A program made the position numbers and the translations under genes. A model generated the notes under the pieces. The model searched no databases, had not been told where the DNA came from, and saw nothing but the letters and a program-made list of their open reading frames with translations. 64,000 bases of DNA from Rotaria sp. Silwood1 (Eukaryota; Rotifera; Eurotatoria; Philodinida; Philodinidae), in NCBI GenBank assembly GCA_905250075.1, contig CAJNOP010000056.1:611687-675686 (forward strand), in the 5' to 3' direction. Shown here in pieces: positions 24,916-35,967 of this stretch (position 1 is its first letter; each line of letters opens with the position of its first letter).

Positions 24916-27835
24916 TGTAAGGTTACATTTTTATTGGAGAGATAGGTGTTTGAATAGCAACGAATTCTTAGTATATCATGACATAGAAAAAAAAGGTTGA
25001 AGCATCATTAAGGATTAAGATGTGTTACTCATACGTTCAATCTTTAACATTTCAAAGAATCAATGCGACAATATCGCCTATTGTTTTATTGTCAAGATTT
25101 CGAACTATTGATAAGTGAAAAAATCATTTGAAGTGTTTCACACGAAAAAATGTGAACGAACATCTGTAAATGTTTTTTGACATTTAGAAAAAAGCTTAGT
25201 TTTGCTTTTCATTTTATAACAAATCGCTAAGTTTTAACAATGAAGTGAGCTCATATGATTTATATTTTGTTGTATAAGGCAATCATTGGTATTACCATGT
25301 ATTTGTTGAGTTTTAATCGCTTTTGAATTAATGAAAGAGAAATATTTTTCTAATAAATAGACTTGAAGTTGTACAACTGTAAAAATCTTATTATTATGAA
25401 TTTATCTATTTATGACATTCGAACAGTTTTATTATAGTGAAGCATGTTTTCTATCATTTGACATCATGAAGAATTGATTCTTATTATTTGTCATAGTGGA
25501 TTTTATTTAATGACGCAGCCAAAGATCTTCAGATGATTGTGAACATGTAACAACCAATTTTTTTAAATAGATTATCATGATGAATGAATCTTAACTAGAA
25601 GTTGTACGCATTATAGAAGTAGAACTTTTTCTTGTTAAGTTAAGTTTATTCTTTATCGAATCTATTCAATGGGTCTTTGGTGAGGAATATTTATAACTAC
25701 GATTTGATTATATGTAAATCAAATAAATCTAATAATTTGAAGTTGTCTGTTTACACAAAACATTATCTTTACATTTACAGTGATTACCAAAAACTGGTAT
25801 ACAAGCAAACTGGAATCATTTTATTTGTACCTTTGAAAATAAATGCATAAGATCCTTTTTTGTTTTTGTTATGTCATAGTTTATGCATGACGTATAGAAG
25901 TCTTGATTTTTCTTACATTAATTTTTTAATAGAAATAGAAAGTCAAACTATTTAAAAATGAATTAAACACATGGTCAAACTAATAATAATAATAGCTGAA
26001 GACAGAACCTGTTTCTATTGAATACTTTATTTACGGAAGCATTGAATATGCGTTTGAATAAAACTAGCTCTTATCTTTGTTTGCTCTATTCAACGACAAT
26101 TTCTATTGAGCTGAATATTCATTTATGAAACGGAAAGACTGATATGTGTAAGACTAATATATACTTTTCTTTTCAGATATTGTTATCATGGATGATAATG
26201 ATGACACCAGCTTGAGAGAGACATACTCATAAAACAACAAGCACTTTTTAATTGATTCTTTGATCTATTAAAAAGAAACTCATCATTAATCGATGTACTC
26301 AACTTGTTCCATTTATTTTGTCAAAGATGAGCCAAAACCCAGCTAAATAGTAATATGTTTCACCTCTTTGCTATCTATCAGGCTAAATTTTAATGAAAAT
26401 ATCTGTCTTATATATCAGCTTTTTAAAAATTTGTCTAAATGGTAGCAGTAATATACATGATTAATGAAATAATTTACAGATAAAATAATAGTCTATCAGT
26501 TACTATTAGTACAACAGAGTTTATCTTTTACAAGAAATAAATTATAGAATGCTCAATCAATTCATTGATCAAGTCAAGCCTACGATAGAGTACTAAAAAG
26601 ACAAACAGCTTCGGTGGTTGAGCGCCACCTAACTTTGCACTATCCTGATTACGCCACTAATTTCATCATGCAGCACAAATACAAAGCCGAGTGAAATATT
26701 AAAAATTAAAGCTTATGTCGTAATCTGTTGTTTTATTCACCTTTTTTTTTCTTAAATACTATCAATTATAACTCATTGAAACGAACATAACTTTTTCATG
26801 CAGGAGCACATGTATGCCAGATAGTAAGTGACAAACGTGGCCAACTTATATTGTGTGCTTATTAACATTCATACAAAATAAATAGTGAAGAAGCTAAACT
26901 TTTAAATGGATTAATATGATATTTTCTCAAACGGTAATATCTTGAACTTTAATTTGGAATTAGAAACGAAAAAAATATATATACAATAATGGAGAAAAGT
27001 CTTTTCCTCACCCTCCCTTCGAACAAATCTCAGTTTCTATACATGCAGAAAGTCTGGATATCTGTGTGCATATGCTCCATCAAAAATGCAGGTCAGATAA
27101 ATGAGGTTACTCCGATAGCTTGAGTGCAATGAGAATTATGATGAGCGGCGCCTATTTTCGCCTGAAACATTTTAAGCTCAAAAAGCTGTATACTAAATTT
27201 TGGGATACCTTTTATCCAATACATGTCTAATTCTTAATATTTTTATTTACACAACTAAAGCTCAATATATGGTCTTTCATCAATCAAAAGATCATGCAGT
27301 TTGCTGCGTCTCTAGATGTCTATGAGCTCTCGACACTAACATGATGATTATTGGCATGCCGTTCTCCTTGAGAAGAAGCTTTTTTTTTGTGAGACTCGTC
27401 AATAATAATGTTTAACTACAAGCAAAGCTTCTCGAAAAGTTGCGTTTGATTCAAAAAATACAAATCTAACGGAGATTTCTATTGAAAGTATAAAATATGT
27501 TTCACATTGAATTAAATTATTCATCAATGTCTAGCGACATCTTTTCTATTCGATGTTAAATATCTTTTTTTTCTGTTTACAAAAAAAGTTCTATTAGGAA
27601 TATGTTTTAAAAAATTTTTTAGTTTTATTAAAGCTAAAAAAATATTGATGAAAGGAGGTAAATCACATTATCTTTCGTCTTACCTATCAATAAAATATAT
27701 AAAGTAAAAAACTAACAAATGATAAATTCAGGATATGGATTCATATAACAAACTGTTTATTTTCAAACGTTGAATATTTTGCATTCTTTTTTTTTTGTTT
27801 TTGATAGTCAATTGCTGTCTGCAAAAATTAAAAGA

Positions 27836-30800
27836 ATGGGTACTTTCATCGAATCAGGTTACTTTTGGAAAGGTGGTCAAACGCTTAAAGTACCTATGGA
27901 ATTATTTAAATTAAATCGTCAACGTTTATGTGAAGCATTACGTAGTCATCGAACATTACCATCCGATTCATTTGTTCTTTTAAAAGGTGGTACTAGTGAA
28001 ATGCGTTATTGTAGTGATCATGAACCATTATTTCGTCAAGAATCATTTTTTCATTGGACATTTGGTGTTATTGAACCAGATTTTTTCGGTGCTATTAATG
28101 TTCAAAATAATGAATCAATATTATTTATACCGCGTTTACCACCATCATATGTTGCTTGGATGGGTAAAATAAAAGAACCTGATGAATTTAAACAAATTTA
28201 TCATGTTGATCACGTTTATTATGTTGATGAATTAGACAAAGTTTTTACTGAATTAGTTGGTAAATCAAAATTGATTCTTGTTTTAAATGGTTTAAATACG
28301 GATAGTGGAAGTGAATCTAAACCAGCACATTTTGATGGCATCGAAAAATTTCATGTTGATAAAACAACATTACATCCAATTATTACTGAATGTCGAGTTT
28401 CAAAAACCGATTTAGAATTAGATGTTTTAAGGTACACAAATAAAATTAGTTCAGAAGCACATAAATTTGTTATGCTCAATATTAAAGATGGTAGGTGAAT
28501 CTATTTTAGTTTTAAAATTTGAAAATTAATTGTTTAGGATAGTTGAAATTATCATTGACTTTTAAATCTTGAAAAGTTAGTTATTTTATCATATGTAAGA
28601 TAAGAACATAATGTGAGTTTTATTATTTTTATCAACTAGTCAAAAACAGAGTTTGATGATATATATATATAAACTTCCTAATTTGATTATTCGAAATGAG
28701 TTTTGTTTGTAAACGAATAGAATTTGAAATTCATTCGAATAACAATATTTAAATCATCAATATGTATCCATATTAATTCCGAGGTCTTAAAGATATGAAA
28801 AAAAAACTGGAAACCTATTATCAAACGCCCTTCGACTTTCTATATCTGTGAATGACGATTATTCAGTATTGACGAGATTAGATGTCTGGATTTCCGATTA
28901 GCAAGTGCCTCTCCTGTTCATAAAATGTCCGACTTTGTCAATTTTTTACAGTTTTGTGGTAATTGGTAATTTTGGCCAGCAACCAGATTTTGAAACGCTG
29001 TTTACCTTTCTATGGCAGAAAGCGATATAAAAATAAGCAGACTCTAGCGTTACGAGATGAATAAGATCGGAGAGAGCCGGTCTAATAGCAAGCTGTCTGT
29101 TATCAGTGACGGTAGGTTTTGTTTTCCCCTCCCACCCGGCCACCAATTTTAGCACTCCCAGAATGAAAGCACGTTATAGAAGAAATTGTGGACTTTCTAT
29201 CGAATTTCTAGCCCATCTCTAGATAAAAAGTCAACCCTGCTATTTACATCTTGTAGATCCTAATAAGTTATGAATGCGCTTAAAAAATTTCGAGCTTTAT
29301 GTTTATCGTTATCGACATTTGCATTTTTATGGTATTTTTAGGCATAATATCATGGTCATCCTGAAAAAAGGTCGGGTTCAAATTTGGATTTAAAATTTTG
29401 CATAGAGACAAGTTTGATAAAGAATATTTTTATTGTAAAAGTTTCAAATTTTTCGATTACTCCTATTCTGAAATAAGAGACTTGAAGTCTTCCGTTGTAT
29501 AGTGACGAATGTAAATCTAGAACATGTATTTTTGATTTTTCTCCGGGATGGTAATAGCTAGAAAGCGTCTGCAAAATATTCAAGTAACCGAAAAAATTCT
29601 CTATCAGGATTTGAACACCTAAAAACTTCAATAGAACTTCTTGCATGATGATGTTTGGAAATAACTTTTTTTTTACATAAAATAAAATGAGGTGTTTTGC
29701 CTTTCTTCATCGGACTGCATGCAATTCATAGGAGATTTTAAAACGTTCAGCACGACAAAAACAGAAACATTTGTTTCTTGGGTGCCTTTCACTTTGCTCT
29801 ATAAAATAAATTTACTTTTAAAAAATTTCAGATGAATGTCAGAACACTGATTTTGGGAATCTTGGTTTTTCAGACATTCTTAGCCAAGGAATTCTATTAA
29901 AATTTCTAGGTTCATCAATCCTAATGAAGCATCCCTTTAGTTATTCAAATATTTTTTAGATTCTTCTTATCTATTACTATCGAGGAGAAAACTCAAAAAT
30001 ACAACAGATCGAAACCTTTGTTCATTGGTATGTCTGAGTAACAGGCTAACCTTGCTTTTTATGATAGCTAAATCTGAGGATAGGAAAAACGAAATAGTTT
30101 GAAACTTTCGCACTAAATGATTCCCGTTAAGACTTGTCTCCATACAAAAATTTCAAGTCAAGGTATTATGCGTAAAAGTTACCATAATAATGCAATATCT
30201 CAGCAGTGATACATTAATAGCCCGAAACTTCTTCACAGTGTTTATAGTTGATTAGGATCTTCATAGTGCAGATAATCTATAGTCAAGAATGATTCTACAC
30301 TTTTCAACAGTAACCATCTTAAAAAAAACCTAGAGAATATCAATATTAGTTTGTTTCGGACATACGAAATAGATTGTATAAAAATGTCAATGTTTTTATC
30401 TATGTAGGTATGCATGAATATGAAATTGAAGCATTATTTCAGTATTATTGTCATCGTTATGGTGCAATGCGTCATATGTCTTATACATGTATATGTGCAA
30501 CTGGTGAAAATCCAGCTACACTTCATTATGGACATGCTGGTGCACCAAATGATCGTCAATTTATCTCGGAAGATATGTGTTTATTTGATATGGGTGGTGA
30601 ATATTATTGTTATGCATCGGATATAACTTGTTCATTTCCTGTATCTGGCCATTTTACAAATGAACAACGAATTATATATGAAGCTGTACTTGATGCTAAT
30701 CGTCAAGTAATGAAAAGTGTTCAACCAAATGTATCATGGGTTGATATGCATCTATTAGCTGAACGTACACAACTTGAACATTTAAAAGCAGCTGGTCTTG

Positions 30801-31309
30801 TACAAGGTGATATTGATGAAATGATGAATGCACGTTTAGGTGCTTTATTTATGCCACATGGTCTTGGACATCTAATTGGTATTGATACACATGATGTTGG
30901 AGGTTATCTTGATCCTCATACACGTTCAACATTACCCGGCTTAAAATCTTTACGAACAAATCGTTTATTAAAAGAACGTATGTGTATAACAATTGAACCA
31001 GGCATTTATTTTAATCAAGCTTTATTAAATGATGCATATAATAATGATGAATTAAGTAAATTTTTAAATAAAAATGAAATTGATAAATATTTACATGTTG
31101 GTGGTGTAAGAATTGAAGATAATATTGTTATAACAAAAGATGGTTGTGAATTATTAACAAAAGTTCCACGTAGTTGTGATGAAATTGAAGAATGGATGAA
31201 ACATAATGATAAAAATGTGCTTGACAAAATTGATTATCAATTATTTGATGAATTAAATAAAAAATATCAATATCAAAACCAATATATAACAATAAAAGCG
31301 AACAGTTAA
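27836..31309 (+). CDS. PEPD: Xaa-Pro dipeptidase (prolidase)
   Basis: Two exons (27836-28490 and 30408-31309) encode 518 aa; human prolidase has 493. The protein splits Xaa-Pro dipeptides in the cytosol, the last step in recycling collagen and other proline-rich peptides. The N-terminal domain has family stretches such as LNRQRLCEAL and RQESFFHWTFGV. The C-terminal pita-bread metallopeptidase domain (M24) keeps the five metal ligands: D279 in CLFDMGGEYY, the Asp in SDITCSF, the His in IDTHDVGGY, the Glu in IEPGIYF and the Glu in GGVRIEDNIV. The start is the ATG opening MGTFIESGYFW. A splice-like TTTGATAG lies 26 bp upstream, so a non-coding first exon or a trans-splice site is possible. The 1.9-kb intron contains a foldback repeat. 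All catalytic residues are intact. Confidence 0.97.
29300..30330. repeat. Foldback (imperfect palindrome) element inside the prolidase intron
   Basis: The segment 29500-29650 is repeated in reverse complement at about 29880-30005. Aligned landmarks include the right-arm stretches TTCTATTAAAATTTCTAGG, TTATTCAAATATTTTTTAG and CTATTACTATCGAGGAG and their complements on the left. The outer right part (30165-30300) resembles 35485-35610, and the arms resemble those at 51.1 and 52.8 kb. No coding capacity is visible. When the prolidase pre-mRNA is made, the arms could pair as double-stranded RNA. Confidence 0.7.
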
Positions 31310-32189
31310 AGTGAGGATAGTGGCTTCTATTTTCTTTTTGTCTTCTATTTATTGATACAATCATGTTTTTTTTTTTATTTATACTTTTGTGATTTTAATT
31401 AATATGTCGTTTTTTTCGCATAAAAAGCTTATTTGCATATAGTGATTTTGATTAATTTCGCTTTCAGATATTAACTATCAATCTTCATATTTCAAACACT
31501 ATCTAATACAAGTATTCGACAAATAATGGATATCTTAGGAGTTCGATGTGTATGGTAAATAAATTTTTAATATGATTGTTTACATATTATTTTTAATTCA
31601 AAAACAAACATATTGGAAGTACATTTAACTATAAATGTAAACAATAGATGTTAATGAACTGTAAAATCTAATGCTGTGATGATAAGTCAAGAAAAAAAAG
31701 TCGATAAATAATATCAATAGAAAGTATATTACCTCTTGTAATCATCTTGTTTTCTTTTGTTTTCTATTTTAGGAACATAAGGCAGTAGAAAAAAGTTTAG
31801 CAACAATGCTTTTTCCTTAATGTTAAATAATCAACTCAAAACCAAATTATGATTTGTGTAGCTAATGAAGTTTTGTTGTACCAAGATTTTTAAAAAAACT
31901 GGACATAATAGTTTTCTGGTCCCAGAAGAATATTTTTCAACAATAACATTTTAAACAGCACAAAATGAAGCATCGCCGCATTTTCTAAGAACTTAAATTA
32001 AAAAGTTAATAGTACTACAAAAACTTTTTTAGTTGAGTTTTTTTTATATATTTGTTTGTTTATGACACTTTAAACTTATTAAGAAAAGGTAGTAAAAAGT
32101 AAAGTGCTCCTTTCTTCTCTGCTCTTCAAAATGGCATTGTAAAAAAATAGTCTTCTAAGACCTGAAAATTACTTTGTCCCAATAGGGAA
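31310..32189. other. Prolidase 3' flank, no supported gene
   Basis: A/T-rich sequence with an AATAAA at 31558-31563 that may serve prolidase. No open frame with a recognisable motif is present. The stretch after about 32140 begins to show weak similarity to the neighbouring palindrome. Confidence 0.4.
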
Positions 32190-32194
32190 AATAC

Positions 32195-32735
32195 AGGTTT
32201 GGAAATTCTAATATTTCGGGGCACTGAAATACTGATACATACTCGGATCTAGACTGGGAATAAAGATGATAGCAATGAATGAGAGTTGTACTATTTTGAT
32301 TCCATTTTTTCAATCGAAACAAGGCTATTTTTAGAAAATGTTAACTTTTTTGTAAAATTTCACTAAAAGCCTCTAGAGTCAAAGAATTCGAACCTTTATG
32401 CTTGAGTTCGCTTTTTTCTGCCAGTGGAAGCCTATTTCCTACGATTTACTCACGTTTTATAACATTCAGCTAATTGTTGGAAATTGACTTCCGATGATCG
32501 AGAAAATCGAAAACTCAAGAATAGCGATTCACATTTCCCAATCCGGAAACTTAGTCAAGTTCTATTAAAAAAAAACGTTATTTTCAGAAAATAGCCTTAT
32601 TTTGAGTAAAAAACAAATTGAATTGAAATAGTATAACTCTTACTCATAACTATCACCTTAATTTCTAGTCTAATTTCAAATATGTATGAGTATCAAAGCT
32701 TGAGCCGGTCGGATTCGTTTCGAACCCGATGGGCT
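32195..32735. repeat. 540-bp imperfect palindrome (foldback element)
   Basis: The left half (about 32195-32455) is the diverged reverse complement of the right half (about 32470-32735). Matching pairs include GGCTATTTTTAGAAAATG at 32325 with its complement at 32580, GAGAGTTGTACTATTTTGAT at 32280 with its complement at 32625, and GGAAGCCTATTTCCTACGAT at 32427 with its complement at 32480. The outer right end (TCGTTTCGAACCCGATGGGC) resembles sequence near 35640 and 53350, which suggests a dispersed family. There are no obvious open frames. Confidence 0.7.
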
Positions 32736-33046
32736 CTAACCACAGACTCTTGTAGAAAAACTTGGTGCTCAAGTGCTGCAATTACTTCATTTTCACGTTC
32801 GGATATTTTACAAACCTTACTATATGAAATCGTGGTAAAATAAAACTTTATTCACTATTAAAATCGCCGTCTAGATTTAAGCTAATTCTTTAACATTATA
32901 GAAAAATATGCTGTTGCTAAACTTTTTTTTTTTCATTAAACTTACATATTATTTCGAATTCCTTAGAAAGGAAAAAATGAATATGATAATATTTCATCAA
33001 GAATATTTTTTAGATTGAATACTAATAATCATTTTCAATCATCATC

Positions 33047-34055
33047 ATGTCGCCTGTAACAGGTAGTTCAACAAAAAAAACAACCACAGCTAAGACGACG
33101 ACAACAAAAACGTCTTCATCAACAGGTAAAACAACAGGTGGTGCACCTAAAAAAGGCAAAAAGAAAATAGCCTCTGCACCACTTAAATCAAAAACTGAAA
33201 CAAAAAAACTTGTCAATCCATTATATGAAAAACGACCCAAGAATTTTGGTATTGGTCAAGGTAAAAATTATCAAACACTAAACTTTCGTTTTTCTTAATT
33301 TTTATTTATTTAAAATTTAGATATTCAACCAAAACGTGATTTAACACGTTTTGTTAAATGGCCACAATATATTCGTGTTCAACGTCAACGTAGTATTTTA
33401 CTTAAACGTTTGAAAGTACCACCACCAATTAATCAATTTACACAAACACTTGATAAACAAACATCAACACAATTATTTAAATTACTTGAAAAATATCGTC
33501 CGGAAACACGTGCTGAAAAAAAACTTCGTTTAAAACAACGTGCCGAAGATCAAGCAAAAACCGGTAAACCAGATAAACCAACTAAACGACCACATGGTAT
33601 TCGTAGTGGAATGAATGCTGTTACATCATTAGTTGAAAAAAAGAAAGCACAATTGGTAATTCTAAAGTCTTTTATTTATAATTTTCTATTCGTTTTTTTT
33701 GTTTTGTTCTTAGGTTCTTATTGCTCATGATGTTGAACCAATTGAACTTGTTCTTCATTTACCAACATTATGTCGTAAAATGGGTGTTCCATATTGTATT
33801 GTTAAAGGCAAAGCACGTCTTGGTCGTCTTGTTCATTTGAAAACTTGTTCATCAATTGCTTTAACTGATGTTAATGCTGAAGATAAATCTGGTTTAAATA
33901 AACTTATTGACGCTATTAAAACTAATTTTAATGATCGTTATGATGAATTACGTCGTCATTGGGGTGGTGGTGTTTTAGGTAATAAATCTCAAGCACGTAT
34001 TAATCGACTTGAACGTCTTAAAGCTCGTGAAGCAGCACATCAAAGAAATGCTTAA
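33047..34055 (+). CDS. RPL7A: 60S ribosomal protein eL8 (L7a)
   Basis: Three exons (33047-33260, 33321-33655, 33714-34055) encode 296 aa. From residue 67 the protein follows eL8 closely: [51 protein letters not shown], the L7Ae-family RNA-binding fold with [19 protein letters not shown] and [11 protein letters not shown], and the C-terminal [16 protein letters not shown]. It is a structural component of the large cytosolic ribosomal subunit. The N-terminal 60 residues are longer than in vertebrates and rich in Thr, Lys and Ser. The introns are 60 and 58 bp, too short to carry the snoRNAs that vertebrate L7a introns host. A TTAG splice-like site just upstream of the start (near 33013) could be a 5' exon junction or trans-splice acceptor. 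Confidence 0.98.
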
Positions 34056-34059
34056 TAAA
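34054..34059 (+). terminator. Polyadenylation signal AATAAA overlapping the eL8 stop
   Basis: TAA and AATAAA overlap at the end of the eL8 reading frame. A second AATAAA-like site lies near 34190. Confidence 0.35.
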
Positions 34060-35967
34060 ACAAGCAAAGAAAAAAAAACCATCAATTTTATGTGCTCAAA
34101 ACAAGAAGAAAATAAACACAAAAATATATATAAGAACTTTTGTTTTGTTTTGTGTGTATTGTTTTGATTGTTAAAGATCAAAATTTTTAAAATAAATCTA
34201 CACACAAATATAAACTGAAGAGAGATAAAAAAAAAACATTACCAAATTTCTTGTTTTTATTCATTTAGATATAATAAAATAAATATATTGCTTGAAAGAA
34301 AAACAAAAAGAAGAAATGTTTTATATTTATATAAATGAATAACATTGTCATTAAAATCGACCTGATTTGTTAAAAACATTTCAAAATAATTGCTTATTGG
34401 TTACTTTTTTATTTAGAAAAACAATCTTAATACAAGATTAGCAAGAAAAAGTTAAAAATCGACAGGTAAAAGGTTTGTATGAGATCTTGATTAGGACTGT
34501 TGAATAATGTTTTCTTTGTAGCGATCGCTTTTTATACTCATTAGAGAATCAGGTAATATGATTCAAAACTTTTGCAATCATAACTAATCGATATAATAGA
34601 ATATATCTAAGAGAATATAAATATTTCACTGAAAATGTTCTATGAGGTTCTGATGTTTTAGCAAAATAATAGTTTCAAATTTTAACGAGAACCTTTTCTA
34701 TATTAGCATTTAGATTTATTGAGCTATCCACAATGTGCGTGTGTATATATGGACAAGTGTTTTCAAAATTCGAATTTCTGTGATGCGATGTATAAATACT
34801 GAAGTTTATTATAGAACCCTCGAACTTCGGGGTTCAGGTTAGGTCTTGACCGTAATCATTTTCATTCAATTGATAAAATAAATTAGCAGTAAACCAATAG
34901 AAAGAATTTTTAGCTTGGTTATGATAGGTCTACACATAATGGAATAAATAATTCAAAAAAATCAAGGGCCTGCAGGTATACTAAAAATAGATAAATAACC
35001 TTAGAATGCTTCCATAAATGTCCAGATACCTTAAGAAACGTTCAGACAATTCCCTAATCATAAATCGCTTTTGAGTCGAGACTATTTGCATTATGCAGAT
35101 CCAAATGGGTTATGTATATCCTGAAAAGAGTTCATGCTCTTAGTTTATTACCATGAAGATATTGCAATTCTCAGGTATTTTTAAAACAAATTAACGTGAA
35201 TCCTCTCCGGAAAACTTATTTTCGAATATCGAACTGAAACTTTCTATAGAAACACATGTTGACGAGTATAGTTTATTATAGCAGTTTCAAGTCTTTTACT
35301 TTGTTTCTATCCTATAATAAGAAGATTAAATCTACCGGTTAGTATAAACGATATAAAAGACACGCTATTATCATTGACATAAAAGCTATTCTTGTAAAGG
35401 CTTGTACCTGCAAAGCTTCAAGTCAAAACTCAAAGATAAGTTTTCATAGTGTTCCAATGGGGAATCTCGGTATTCATTTATAATATGGCGTAAAAATGCA
35501 GTATCTCCGTAGCAATAAGCTAAGAGCACGAAATTTTTTTCAGAATATTCATAGTTCATACGGGTCTACAGAATGCGTATAGCTCGACTCAAAAATGATT
35601 TATTAGTTGAAAGAGTTTTCTGGTAAGTAGAGTCCGTCTGATTTGTTTCGGGCTTGATCAGATGCGAAAATTTTGTATCTAATGAACTCTATTCGTAGAC
35701 AAAATACATTGAAAAAAATAGTTTTCAATAGACGCTTATAAATATTATTTCTTTTCTTTCAAGAAACACTTTAAATATTTAATGATTGATTTCATCTGAG
35801 AGATCGAATGACAAAACAAAAAACATGAAAATCACGAACAATAATTCAGTTATTCGAATATCTTTCCATAAGTTTAGCTTACAATCTAATAAATCATTAA
35901 GTTCATTAATACATTCTTTCTTTCATTTTCAGATAAAAAAAAAATGTTTTTTTAAAAAGATTTCACG
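34056..35967. other. eL8-WDR48 intergenic region with repeats
   Basis: The first 400 bp are A/T-rich 3' flank. From about 34480 the sequence has the composition and short similarities of the dispersed foldback family, and 35050-35610 is a clear palindrome. The last 300 bp are the WDR48 promoter region, with no motif I would name. Confidence 0.5.
35050..35610. repeat. Foldback (imperfect palindrome) element upstream of WDR48
   Basis: The left arm (about 35056-35180) and right arm (about 35485-35610) are diverged reverse complements. TTTTGAGTCGAG at 35070 pairs with its complement at 35586, and CATGCTCTTAGTTTATTACC at 35133 pairs with GGTAATAAACTAAGAGCATG-like sequence at 35505-35530. The right arm also matches 30165-30300 in the prolidase intron. 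No coding capacity is seen. Confidence 0.7.

Larger units (their letters stand above)
15640..27835. other. 12-kb gene-poor region upstream of the receptor and prolidase genes
   Basis: I found no splice-supported or motif-supported coding exon on either strand; open frames of 60-127 codons are low-complexity and look like chance. The stretch is rich in simple repeats: TA tracts (15906-15926, 17068-17086, 17381-17396, 22305-22322, 24894-24915), GA tracts (17812-17827, 20650-20663), GAA/TTC tracts (16101-16121, 16585-16600, 16653-16672) and CA tracts (19501-19540). Apart from these it looks like unique sequence, in contrast with the repeat-laden stretches elsewhere. Both flanking genes read outward, so promoters or distant regulatory elements of the receptor and prolidase genes must lie here, and non-coding 5' exons may also be present. 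Confidence 0.5.

Noticed and set aside
26620..26660. Short GGTGG...CCACC hairpin considered as an RNA gene
   Set aside because: The stem is only five pairs and no tRNA or other RNA consensus surrounds it.
29356..29646. 96-codon open frame on the minus strand in the prolidase intron
   Set aside because: It lies in a foldback arm whose other copies do not keep the frame open.
32690..32760. Possible tRNA on the minus strand because of a GGGTTCGAAAC word resembling a T-loop
   Set aside because: No matching acceptor stem, D-loop or anticodon arm. The word belongs to a palindromic repeat and recurs in related copies.
33261..33713. snoRNA in the eL8 introns, as in vertebrate L7a
   Set aside because: Both introns are about 60 bp, too short for a box C/D snoRNA plus splice signals, and no C/D boxes are visible.
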